A stretch of 64,000 bases of DNA from Candidatus Obscuribacterales bacterium (lineage in GTDB: Bacteria; Cyanobacteriota; Vampirovibrionia; Obscuribacterales; Obscuribacteraceae), in NCBI GenBank assembly GCA_020050835.1, contig JAGVKB010000075.1, positions 42,796 through 106,795 on the forward strand. Direction: 5' to 3'. The notes beneath the pieces are model-generated. The model was not told the DNA's origin and ran no database searches. It saw only the letters and a list, made by a program, of their open reading frames with translations. The translations under genes and the position numbers were made by a program. Shown here one piece after another: positions 56,546 to 64,000 of this stretch (position 1 is the stretch's first letter; each line of letters starts with the position of its first letter).

Positions 56546-56560
56546 GCCGCGGTATCCAAA

Positions 56561-58609
56561 TTACGGCACGAATTGCGGCTCGTCGATTGAGACGTTGAGG
56601 GCGTCTTTGTCGACGTATCCGGTCTTGCCGTTTGCCAGCTGAACTTTGTACTTGTTGTTTTCAAGTCCACCAAGTATCACTACCCGATCGCCAATTTGCG
56701 GTTTGCCAAGCGACTTCTTGTGGTTGTCTGTGACGTGACGTTCTTTTGTTAGGATGGCGGTTGTGTACGCGTCCGGCTTCTTGAAGTCGACCAGGCCGGC
56801 GTAAATGAAGCCCTCTTGTCCCTGATAACGAACCTTGTACCAGCCGTTTTCTTTGCCCACGATATCGATCGGCGCACCCTTCGTGATTGATGTAACCGGT
56901 TTGGCCGTAGTGTTAGGTCCGCTTCGCAGGTTTACAGTTCCAATTGCAGTAACTTGCCCCTGCCCGATTGGAGTGCTTGCCGAGTTGGATTTCACCGGTT
57001 CCGGAGTCTTTGGAGTTGCGATTGCGACTCGCTTGTCCGCTTCGCTCTTTTGACTCTTTGCTATCTGTTTCTTTGATTTCTCTTTCAGCCTCTCAGCCTC
57101 TATACGTTGCGTCTCTTTGTGCTCGGCTTCCTTCTTCAACTGTTCTTTCTGAAGTTGTTCGGCTTTCTCTTGCTCGGCTTTTGCCTGGGCCAATTTCAGC
57201 TGTTCGCGCTTCTTCTCTGCGGCTTTGTCTTCAGCTGTTTTCTGAGCTTCGCGCTCAGCTTTAGCTTCCCTTTCAGCCTTAGCTTCTCGCTCAGTTTTAG
57301 CTTTGGACTTAGCCGAGTCACCTTTGCTTTGCGCCGGGTCCGACACGGAAAGCTTCTTCTCTACTATGATCGCCTTGGCGGGTTCTGGCTGTATCGGTGG
57401 CGCCGGCTCGGTCACCTTCTTCTCTTCAATCGGGGCCGGCGTAACAGTTGACGTCTGGGCCGCTGCGACTACCGGACTGCTGGGCGCTGGTGCCGGCACG
57501 CTTGCGATGTTGGCTGGTGCGTTTCTGGTTCCTGCTACAGACCAAACGCCATTTAGCTTTTGTACGTCGACAGCGAAGGTTCCGACGCTGGCGGTCATCA
57601 CATATGAAACGAGATCCGGCCCGGAAGCGAGGCGCTTGACCCTGAAGCTGCCTGCGTCCTGAGACTTGTTCTCCCGCACCAATTGCTCGCCTTTCGGTCC
57701 GAGGAATTGGCGATGAGTGGCTGTCAGGTCCGGATAACGCATGCAACGTGCCACCGCATATAGTGCGGTAAACGGAGACGACCCGTACTCATACCGGGAT
57801 GTGTAGTGAGCTTCTTTCCAATCCAGATTCTGGTGTACCGTGCCGTCTTCTGATTGTGCTCCAGGCGCGAACAGTTGCTCGAGCTGAGCAAGTGACATCA
57901 AAGAGAGGTCTAAAACTATGTCTCTGCCATTCTTTGCGAATCGAGCCGCCCCTTCACCTCGGATCGGTGGCAGGAGCTTTTCGGTTTCATCAGTTATATC
58001 GTCAGGCAATAGCGCGAACACTTTAACCTGGGGATGATGCGGCGGTTGCCCGCCGGAATGTCCAATCGCGACAAGCATCGGTCCGGCCGATTCATTTATA
58101 AGCCGAGCATCATCAAATACTTCGATGCCTGGCAGTGCAACAACCTTGTTTCCTGAGCTGCCCTTCATAATCAGGTAGTCGGAGGCTTGCAGAACAGTGT
58201 CGATTTCGACAATTCTCAGTCCGCGCGGCAGGTCGACGGCGTGGACTTCATACAACGAAGTCGGCAACGCCTTCTGTAATTTCTTTACTATCTCGGGTGT
58301 AGGAAGTCCGGCTAGTCTGGAGAGATAGCCTTTGACGGCGCGATCGAACTCTTCACGCATCCGTTTATTGTCGTCCGAATTCTTCGGACCAACGCCCATT
58401 TGTTTGGCTACTCGCGCCAGATTTTGCTCGGGGTCGGTCAGGATTGGAATGAGTGCCGAACCGGCTGCCCACAAAATGATTCCGAGCGCTGCGATTGCGC
58501 CACCGGCAATCAACCTTTTCGGAGCGGGTTTGCGCTTGAATCTGTGCCCGCAAGAGACACAGCTCTTCGCGGCCACGGAGTTTCTACTCGTGCAATCTGG
58601 ACAACGCAT
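56561..58609 (-). CDS. Zinc-ribbon membrane protein with two C-terminal SH3 domains
   Basis: 682 residues. An N-terminal zinc ribbon (CPDC and CVSCG), a membrane helix (LIAGGAIAALGIILWAAGSALIPIL, about 33-57), and a soluble domain (about 70-370) of unknown fold. A Pro/Ala-rich linker follows, then a long K/E/A/R/Q helix (about 430-540) and two bacterial SH3 domains: one with TVNLRSGPNTTAKPV and GWYKVRYQGQEGFIYAGLV (about 571-625), the other ending NKYKVQLANGKTGYVDK (about 630-672). With the ribbon cytoplasmic, the SH3 part would face the cell wall. The ATG follows GAGGG. A structural or wall-sensing role is inferred. Confidence 0.8.
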   Translation of the reverse strand: MRCPDCTSRNSVAAKSCVSCGHRFKRKPAPKRLIAGGAIAALGIILWAAGSALIPILTDPEQNLARVAKQMGVGPKNSDDNKRMREEFDRAVKGYLSRLAGLPTPEIVKKLQKALPTSLYEVHAVDLPRGLRIVEIDTVLQASDYLIMKGSSGNKVVALPGIEVFDDARLINESAGPMLVAIGHSGGQPPHHPQVKVFALLPDDITDETEKLLPPIRGEGAARFAKNGRDIVLDLSLMSLAQLEQLFAPGAQSEDGTVHQNLDWKEAHYTSRYEYGSSPFTALYAVARCMRYPDLTATHRQFLGPKGEQLVRENKSQDAGSFRVKRLASGPDLVSYVMTASVGTFAVDVQKLNGVWSVAGTRNAPANIASVPAPAPSSPVVAAAQTSTVTPAPIEEKKVTEPAPPIQPEPAKAIIVEKKLSVSDPAQSKGDSAKSKAKTEREAKAEREAKAEREAQKTAEDKAAEKKREQLKLAQAKAEQEKAEQLQKEQLKKEAEHKETQRIEAERLKEKSKKQIAKSQKSEADKRVAIATPKTPEPVKSNSASTPIGQGQVTAIGTVNLRSGPNTTAKPVTSITKGAPIDIVGKENGWYKVRYQGQEGFIYAGLVDFKKPDAYTTAILTKERHVTDNHKKSLGKPQIGDRVVILGGLENNKYKVQLANGKTGYVDKDALNVSIDEPQFVP

Positions 58610-58825
58610 TTCGCCCTCAAGTTTACAAGATATCGTTTCATTGCTATATAGTTCTTCACTTCTACATAATGTCTTGCAATGTAAATCCCTGTAATGTTGG
58701 GGATTTTTAGCAGTTTCTCAGCAGAATTCGATTATGCGCAGCTAATCAACCTTGCAATTGCACAGGGAACGGTTGTGGAAAAGTTAGAATGAATCGGTGT
58801 TTTTACCAGGGATTGGAGCGTGCTC

Positions 58826-59545
58826 GTGGACGAAACTCAGGCGCGAAAAAATCTCTATGATGTCTGCCGGCTCGCTTATGCCCGCGGCTATATATGTGGC
58901 ACTGAAGGCAACTTCAGCATTCGACTTGGCGACGACCTTTTGATCGCAACAGCGGCCGGCACCTGTAAGGGACGAGTCGAGCCGGATCAGTTCGTCGTGA
59001 CAGATATGGCGGGACAGCGAATCGAGTCGAAGAACTATTCGCATTGGCAGCCTTCGACTGAATTGGCGATGCATTTAACGGTCTATCAAGCGCGTCCAGA
59101 TGTGCGCGCTGTCGCGCACGCCCATCCTACGGTTGCTGTCGGCTTTACGGTGGCCGGCGTGCCTTTGACGAAATGTGTGCTTCCGGAAGTCGTATGTAGC
59201 TTGGGTGTGATTCCTACTGCACCATATGCGACACCAAGCACGAGCGAGGTGTCTGCCGGCATCGAGCAACTGATCAAGCAGTACGATGCCGTCATGCTAG
59301 ACCATCACGGCGCTTTGACCTGCGGCGCTGACCTCTGGCAAGCCTTCCACAAGATGGAGACGGTCGAGCACTATGCTCAGACAATGCTGGTCGCTCATAT
59401 GTTGGGTGGTGTCAAGCCGCTCTATTCGTCACAGGTAAAAACGCTGCTCAGCGTGCGATCTATCTACGGCTTCAACAATCCGCTTCCTGAAGAGTTTCTG
59501 ACCGGCAGCGAATGCAGTTTACCGGACCCGGAGAGTGCTAATTGA
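58826..59545 (+). CDS. Class II aldolase/adducin family protein
   Basis: 239 residues. Zinc ligands HAH (H98, H100) followed by P, the catalytic Glu region STELAMH (E79) and the distal DHHGAL (H160/H161) are those of class II sugar-phosphate aldolases such as fuculose- and rhamnulose-1-phosphate aldolase, which also include methylthioribulose-1-phosphate dehydratase. The exact substrate is not fixed by sequence. GTG at 58826 is chosen: GGAG lies 7 bases upstream, whereas for the GTG at 58820 the spacing would be 1. It overlaps the phosphatase gene by 4 bases, so the two form an operon and may act in sequence on a sugar phosphate. Confidence 0.88.
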   Translation: MDETQARKNLYDVCRLAYARGYICGTEGNFSIRLGDDLLIATAAGTCKGRVEPDQFVVTDMAGQRIESKNYSHWQPSTELAMHLTVYQARPDVRAVAHAHPTVAVGFTVAGVPLTKCVLPEVVCSLGVIPTAPYATPSTSEVSAGIEQLIKQYDAVMLDHHGALTCGADLWQAFHKMETVEHYAQTMLVAHMLGGVKPLYSSQVKTLLSVRSIYGFNNPLPEEFLTGSECSLPDPESAN

Positions 59546-60183
59546 CCGACGTTTTACATCCAGAAGAGACGATTACATCTTTCCTGTTGATACGCCACGG
59601 GCACACGAAGGCGACCGAAGAAGGTCGGTTGTACACCGACCCGAACGCTCCGCTGACCGATAAAGGACGGCTGCAGGCGCAAGCTCTGGCCGCCTGGTCC
59701 GTTTCTCAAAAGCCGGATGCTTTGCTTTCCAGCCCTTCGCTGCGTGTCCGGACGACGGCCGACATCATCGGCGCTTCGCTCGAGCAACAGCCGGTCATCA
59801 TTGATGGCTTAAACGAATGGCATGTCGGCGACTGGGAGGGCAGAACATATCTCGACTTGAAAAACTCGGAGCCGGAGCTCTATAGTCGCTGGTCGGCCGA
59901 TCCGATTCACAATGCCCCTCCCGGGGGCGAATCGATCTCCGATCTGTGCGAGCGTATCGAGCGGAGCGTCAAGGAGATGATCTCTCGATTCGAAGGCAAG
60001 AAGCTGGCGCTGGTGACGCATGCCGGCGTTATCCGCAGCGCGATTATGGGCGCGCTCGGCGTGCCGGTGGTTAATTTCTGGCGGCTTTCAATACCGGTGG
60101 GAACAGTCTCCAGGCTTGATTTCAGCGCCAACTTCGCCACCTTGCACTTTATGTCCTGGCGACCGGATCTTCCCAAGGGCTAA
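59542..60183 (+). CDS. Histidine phosphatase family protein
   Basis: 213 residues. The catalytic LIRHGHT (R18, H19) near the N-terminus, SSPSLRVRTTADI, the acid-loop region LNEWHVGDWEGRTYLDL, and LVTHAGVIRSAI with the second catalytic His are the full set of the phosphoglycerate-mutase-like superfamily. Related to cobalamin/alpha-ribazole phosphatases and general sugar phosphatases. The TTG start overlaps the aldolase stop (TTGA), which implies translational coupling. Confidence 0.9.
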   Translation: MTDVLHPEETITSFLLIRHGHTKATEEGRLYTDPNAPLTDKGRLQAQALAAWSVSQKPDALLSSPSLRVRTTADIIGASLEQQPVIIDGLNEWHVGDWEGRTYLDLKNSEPELYSRWSADPIHNAPPGGESISDLCERIERSVKEMISRFEGKKLALVTHAGVIRSAIMGALGVPVVNFWRLSIPVGTVSRLDFSANFATLHFMSWRPDLPKG

Positions 60184-60192
60184 TAATCAAGA

Positions 60193-60648
60193 CTAGTGGG
60201 CGGCTCCTTGAGTTGCTTGCGCTTTTTGCTGCTGCTGCATCAAGTCAACCAGCTTCTGCTTCTGTTCAGGAGTCAAGATAGATCTGATCTTCAACATCAA
60301 TTTGATGCGCTCTGTGGACATCTCGCCGACAACCTTGTTTATCTCTTCCTGCTTGGCGATTACCGTGCTTTCATCGGCATCGGCTTGAGTTGAGAATTCG
60401 CGCATCTGCTTTTGCAGATTCATCAAGAGCTGCCAGCGAACCTTGGAATGATCGTCGAAATCCTTGCCAAGCTCGCGAATCTTTTTGACTTGCTCGGGCG
60501 ATGCTCCGGCTTCGACATAGCGGGCGACCGGATCTCTGCTCGGTTGGGCGGAGCCGGACTGCTCGTCGGCTTGCACTGCCGGCAGTATCATTGTGGTCAG
60601 TCCCAGCAGGGCTGCTATCAGTGTCGAAGAAAATTGCTTACCAGCCAT
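60193..60648 (-). CDS. Periplasmic Spy/CpxP-like protein
   Basis: 151 residues. Signal peptide (LIAALLGLTTMILPAVQA), then an all-helical mature part ending in ILTPEQKQKLVDLM, the LTxxQ motif of the Spy/CpxP family of periplasmic chaperones and stress sensors. Also rich in Q/K at the C-terminus. The ATG at 60648 is preceded by GGAGGATATTC. It converges on the phosphatase gene. Confidence 0.75.
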   Translation of the reverse strand: MAGKQFSSTLIAALLGLTTMILPAVQADEQSGSAQPSRDPVARYVEAGASPEQVKKIRELGKDFDDHSKVRWQLLMNLQKQMREFSTQADADESTVIAKQEEINKVVGEMSTERIKLMLKIRSILTPEQKQKLVDLMQQQQKAQATQGAAH

Positions 60649-60712
60649 GAATATCCTCCGGTGACCAAGAGTCCTGAGTAAATATAACCGATCTGAGCCT
60701 GTGCCATGCTTT

Positions 60713-60787
60713 CCGGTCGGTACCAGTCGGTACCAGTCAGTACCAGTCAGTACCGGTAAAAGCCGGTCAATACCGGTCAGCCCGGTG
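60713..60787. repeat. Tandem repeat of a 10-bp unit
   Basis: About seven imperfect copies of GTACCAGTCA-type decamers (TACCAGTCGG, TACCAGTCAG, TACCGGTAAA, AGCCGGTCAA, TACCGGTCAG) between the Spy-like gene and the CHAT gene. Three copies are almost exact and the others drift. No spacer pattern like a CRISPR array. Confidence 0.8.
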
Positions 60788-60821
60788 AGCAGGCTGACGG
60801 CCCTGGATGTAAAGTTCCTTC

Positions 60822-63482
60822 TCAGTCTATGCCAAGGTGAATGAAGGGCGCCCAGGCATGCACCGGCTGTTTCGCCGCCGCGGATTTGCGTTGTGCTTCT
60901 TGCAGCGCTCTGGCGACTGATGTTTTGCCCGCCTGCCAGGCCTGATGGAAATCCTTCATCAAATCGGAAGTGGAGCGGTCGGCGACCTCCCAGAGGCTCA
61001 AGAGCAGATTTGGCATTCCGGCGTACATGAGCGCTCTTGCCAGTCCAAGTATCTCGCCGCCGGGCGTCACCATGTTAACGCCGGTCTGGCAGGCCGACAG
61101 CACGAGCAGCTTGCCGCAATGCGTTCTTAAAAGATTACCTTGCAGAATTGCACCGGCGGTCAAAATGCTGCCGTCCGCAAGCACCAGTCCCGATGCCAGC
61201 GGCTCTTCCGGATTGAATACTGCGTGTCCGGCGAAGTGAACTACCGGATATTGACCAAATAGTGATGGCAGCGAGTCCTTTACCTCTTGATTGGTCAGGA
61301 GTTTAGCTTCCATGTCATTGCTGGAGCCGACATCAATCACCGTCTGCGCTTCTTCCATCGTATAGCTGAGGTCTTCAAGCCCGGCGGCCGAGCGCATTCT
61401 AGAACTCAGTACCAATCCGTCTTCGCGCGTAGCGGAATAATCGCTGATCGCCGAGACGAGGTACTTCGGTTTAGTGGATGACTCTCGCTCCGAGCGAGTG
61501 CGTGCTAAGACCGGAATCAAGCTGGTAGTGGGCAGATAGCTGAGCGAGTACCGTTCGATCAAGAATTGCTTGCCGTCGTGTAAGGCGCTGAAAGGCAGCC
61601 GATAGAGCGTTCCATGCGGAACTAAAATCAGGCGGTCGACCGCTTTCGGCAATGACTCCAAAAGTGGTGCAATCAAGCTGTTATATAAGCGTTTGCATAA
61701 TGAAATCGGTACATCCCAACCTTCAGTAGCGGACATGACGAGAAAGTCTGCCAAATCAGCCCTCAAGGCGGAGAGTTGATCGGCATCTTTGATGAGATGG
61801 ACGACCGGCTCGCTTAATCCCTTGGAGATCAGCGCAGCTAGAAAGTAATGCTCGGTCCAGTAGTACTCGACTATGGCGATGTTGTCAGCCAGCAATGATT
61901 TGTGGCCGAGCCGTTGAGCGTCCTCGGAGCGCTCCCAGAGCGAGTTGATTTCGTTGAAACTGAGCGTTTCGACGGCGATCAGGTTGGCATAGTTAGGGTG
62001 ACGTCTGCGCAGTTGATTGACCGTCTCCCGCCATTCCGTATATATGCCGGTTGTGTCTTCCGGACTCAATACTGCGCCCCGGCTGCCTGACTCGGAGGGC
62101 GGTCCTTGCCAGAACAGTTTTTCCATCCGGGCGATCTGATTGCGCAGTTGTGCTTCTCGATTGACCAGCTTGTTAAGCGATTCGTCGTCCCCGCGCATCA
62201 GCTCGGAAACATCTATCGGGGAATTGCTCAGCAAATCAAGGATTGCTCGTGATTTGGCTCTGCCTACATACTCGAGCGCCTCTACCCGCCTTCCCATCGC
62301 CAGGCAGACACTTACCATGTCGCGGTAAAGATCTTGCCCGCGCGCTGCAAAAGTGGTTTTTATATCGTCGGACTTGATGCGCGATCTTTGTTCGTCGAAC
62401 AGATCGATCGCCCGGCTCAAATGATCGAATGCCGGCTCCAACTGTCCGAGTCTCTGATGTACTCGACCCAGATTTGAAAGATAGATGCGCTGTCCTTGTC
62501 GGTCTTCAATGCTCTGGCTCAGCTTGAGCGCCTGCTCGTAGCTGGCCATTGCTTTTGTAAGGTCACCTGAGCTCTGATAGCACTCGCCAAGACTATCCAG
62601 GTGGGCTGCTTCGGAATGCACGTCGTCTAATTGCCTGGCAACCTCGAGGGCCTCTTCGCAGGCGGCGATCGCCTTGTCATGCTCTCCCTGCCGGCGAAAG
62701 GCGTTGCTCATATTGCCAAGCCAGATGCCGGCTCGCGCCGCGTCCTGGGTGTGTTTGGACAGCTCGAGCGCCTCTTCGTAACAGACTGCTGCTTTCTCGT
62801 AATCGCCTAGTTCGAAGTGAGCGTTGCCTTCGCTGCCGCGGCAGATTGATTGGGCAACCGTATTACCTTTATCTTTTGAATCTTCGAAAGCTTGCTGGTA
62901 ATAGTTGAGCGCCTGTTCGAGTTGACCGAGCTCTGCCAGGCATTGGCCAAGACTGCCATGCCAGGCGGCTTGGTTGGGGCTGTTGTCCGACAGTTCGAGC
63001 GCCTGCCGAAAACATTCAGATGCTTGCTCCGCCCAGCCTTTTTCCAGGTAAACCAATCCGAGGTTGCCAAATGCCATCTCCGCACCGACATCATCTTGAC
63101 AGGCGAGCGATGCTTCCAGGGCGCGCAGAAAATGTTGAATCGCCGTCTCGCTTGCTCCCGCTTCGCGCTCTTGCTCACCAAGCAGCAAGCTGGCATGAGC
63201 CTTGATCTTGTCAAACCCGTTGGCAATGGCTATCTCCAGGCAGGCTTCGAGATCTTCTGTCGCTTCTTGCCGCTTGCCCAAATGCTGGCGAGCGATCGCC
63301 AGATAACTTAAAAAGACTGCTTCTGCGCCGGCATCATTGAGCAGTCTTGCTGCTTCCAGTGCTTCTATGTATGCAAGCTCCGCCTGACTGGGCTGGGCCG
63401 CTTGCATCGCTTTCCAGCCGCGTTCGCCGGCGTTTTCGATTTGCGCCTGCAGTCCTTTCATATCTAGGGACTTGTCCCCCAT
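60822..63482 (-). CDS. TPR-CHAT domain caspase-like protease
   Basis: 886 residues. About 20-400: at least eight tetratricopeptide repeats of the NB-ARC type (for example NLGLVYLEKGWAEQASECFRQALEL). About 400-560: helical linker. About 600-886: CHAT domain, a caspase-like (clan CD) peptidase, with the catalytic dyad H753 (HFAGHAVF) and C798 (LVLSACQTGV). TPR-CHAT proteins act in bacterial defence, for example as the effector of gasdermin or type III-E CRISPR systems, but stand-alone ones are common in cyanobacteria. ATG at 63482 has GAGG 6 bases upstream; a TTG at 63488 is also possible. No gasdermin or sensor gene is adjacent. Confidence 0.92.
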   Translation of the reverse strand: MGDKSLDMKGLQAQIENAGERGWKAMQAAQPSQAELAYIEALEAARLLNDAGAEAVFLSYLAIARQHLGKRQEATEDLEACLEIAIANGFDKIKAHASLLLGEQEREAGASETAIQHFLRALEASLACQDDVGAEMAFGNLGLVYLEKGWAEQASECFRQALELSDNSPNQAAWHGSLGQCLAELGQLEQALNYYQQAFEDSKDKGNTVAQSICRGSEGNAHFELGDYEKAAVCYEEALELSKHTQDAARAGIWLGNMSNAFRRQGEHDKAIAACEEALEVARQLDDVHSEAAHLDSLGECYQSSGDLTKAMASYEQALKLSQSIEDRQGQRIYLSNLGRVHQRLGQLEPAFDHLSRAIDLFDEQRSRIKSDDIKTTFAARGQDLYRDMVSVCLAMGRRVEALEYVGRAKSRAILDLLSNSPIDVSELMRGDDESLNKLVNREAQLRNQIARMEKLFWQGPPSESGSRGAVLSPEDTTGIYTEWRETVNQLRRRHPNYANLIAVETLSFNEINSLWERSEDAQRLGHKSLLADNIAIVEYYWTEHYFLAALISKGLSEPVVHLIKDADQLSALRADLADFLVMSATEGWDVPISLCKRLYNSLIAPLLESLPKAVDRLILVPHGTLYRLPFSALHDGKQFLIERYSLSYLPTTSLIPVLARTRSERESSTKPKYLVSAISDYSATREDGLVLSSRMRSAAGLEDLSYTMEEAQTVIDVGSSNDMEAKLLTNQEVKDSLPSLFGQYPVVHFAGHAVFNPEEPLASGLVLADGSILTAGAILQGNLLRTHCGKLLVLSACQTGVNMVTPGGEILGLARALMYAGMPNLLLSLWEVADRSTSDLMKDFHQAWQAGKTSVARALQEAQRKSAAAKQPVHAWAPFIHLGID

Positions 63483-63680
63483 GAGCAACCTCAGTTTCCT
63501 GCCCGGACTGTCAATAACACTAACATCTCATACGAATGTCTTTGGATGACTTTCGATCTTTGGTTAGTTGACCCGCTAGCCACCATTTACATGGCTCTCG
63601 GCGGGCTTACGGTATCTATCCGGCAGCCTCGTTTTTTTGACAACGTGGCAGACAGTGAAGGAGCAGTCTAAGGAAGCCGG

Positions 63681-64000
63681 TTAATTCGCTCGGTGGCTGT
63701 AGGGCGGATAGAGCAATACTTCCGGCTGGTTGAAAGCAACAGACGAATAGTCTGCCCGTCTCTTCTTGCTGGGATGCTGTGGCAGGTTATAGGCGCGGCG
63801 TGCCCCGGGAGCATAATGCGGGAAGCATTTACCGGAGACTTTGCGCGAGATGTTGCTGTGGAAACCGCATTCCGGAAGATTGCTCAACGACACCGGGCGG
63901 TGCCAGGAGCCGAAGTAGGCCGGCGGTGCAGTGGTATGCGGGCGCCTGTGCCCGACCAGCTCGCGGAGCGCCCCTTCCGGCAACATATTGAGCGGAAAAG
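63681..64000 (-). CDS. Possible partial hypothetical protein at window edge
   Basis: The frame is open to the right edge. It is rich in Pro, His, Arg and Ser with two cysteines and shows no recognisable domain. It could be the C-terminus of a larger exported protein or a chance frame. The stretch 63489-63680 shows no gene. Confidence 0.3.
   Translation of the reverse strand, partial: FPLNMLPEGALRELVGHRRPHTTAPPAYFGSWHRPVSLSNLPECGFHSNISRKVSGKCFPHYAPGARRAYNLPQHPSKKRRADYSSVAFNQPEVLLYPPYSHRAN

Noticed and set aside
60713..60787. CRISPR array
   Set aside because: The units are 10 bp with no spacers, and no cas genes are present.

Overview
The window looks like chromosome from a non-photosynthetic relative of the cyanobacteria (Vampirovibrionia/"Melainabacteria", Obscuribacterales-like). 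The main evidence is the RNA polymerase: the beta' subunit is split into separate rpoC1 and rpoC2 genes, and RpoC2 carries about 630 residues between the two halves of the trigger-loop region, as in cyanobacteria. No photosynthesis gene is visible. The many TPR, RDD, LRR, SH3 and very long secreted proteins fit that group, but the taxonomic placement is an inference.

Layout. 1-8.9 kb: rpoB-rpoC1-rpoC2 on the minus strand, rpoC2 running off the left edge. 9.2-9.4 kb: a selenocysteine tRNA followed by a perfect palindrome that reads as a bidirectional terminator. 9.6-18.7 kb: housekeeping and envelope genes (XerC/D recombinase, class A penicillin-binding protein, small PEGA-like membrane protein, CNT nucleoside transporter, sulfite-oxidase-fold molybdoenzyme, CstA peptide transporter). 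18.8-19.7 kb: a small copper/metal module (Cys-rich exported protein and a 16-Cys copper-storage-like four-helix protein). 20.1-35.5 kb: two unusual convergent genes. One encodes an 872-aa protein with a methyltransferase-like domain. The other encodes a 4233-aa exported protein with beta-helix repeats, long coiled coils, a glycine-rich helical block, an HExxH metalloprotease motif, a kinase-like domain and a FecR-like end.

35.7-46.7 kb: small stand-alone genes (SprT-like protein, antibiotic-biosynthesis-type monooxygenase, SnoaL-like secreted protein, PP-loop ATPase, beta-carbonic-anhydrase-like protein, HTH protein, DUF4239 protein, RDD protein) and two decayed genes: a flavin oxidase with in-frame TGA and TAA, and the tail of a trypsin-like protease. 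46.9-50.1 kb: a Fic AMP-transferase gene behind an array of TGTCCA/TGGACA half-sites, a Tyr/Gln repeat protein, a second RDD protein, and a zeta-toxin-like kinase overlapping a small likely antitoxin. 50.2-56.3 kb: DUF4189 secreted protein, thioredoxin-like ferredoxin, LRR protein, a HaeIII-like endonuclease divergent from a D12-class adenine methyltransferase, and a TPR protein. 56.3-64 kb: tRNA-Pro(TGG), a zinc-ribbon/SH3 membrane protein, a class II aldolase-histidine phosphatase operon, a Spy/CpxP-like protein, a 10-bp tandem repeat, and a TPR-CHAT protease.

Possible functional groupings: transcription (rpoBC); cell wall (PBP1A, FecR/SH3 proteins); metal handling (18.8-19.7 kb); and a conflict/defence stretch (Fic, zeta pair, restriction-modification, CHAT) that is dispersed rather than a single island.
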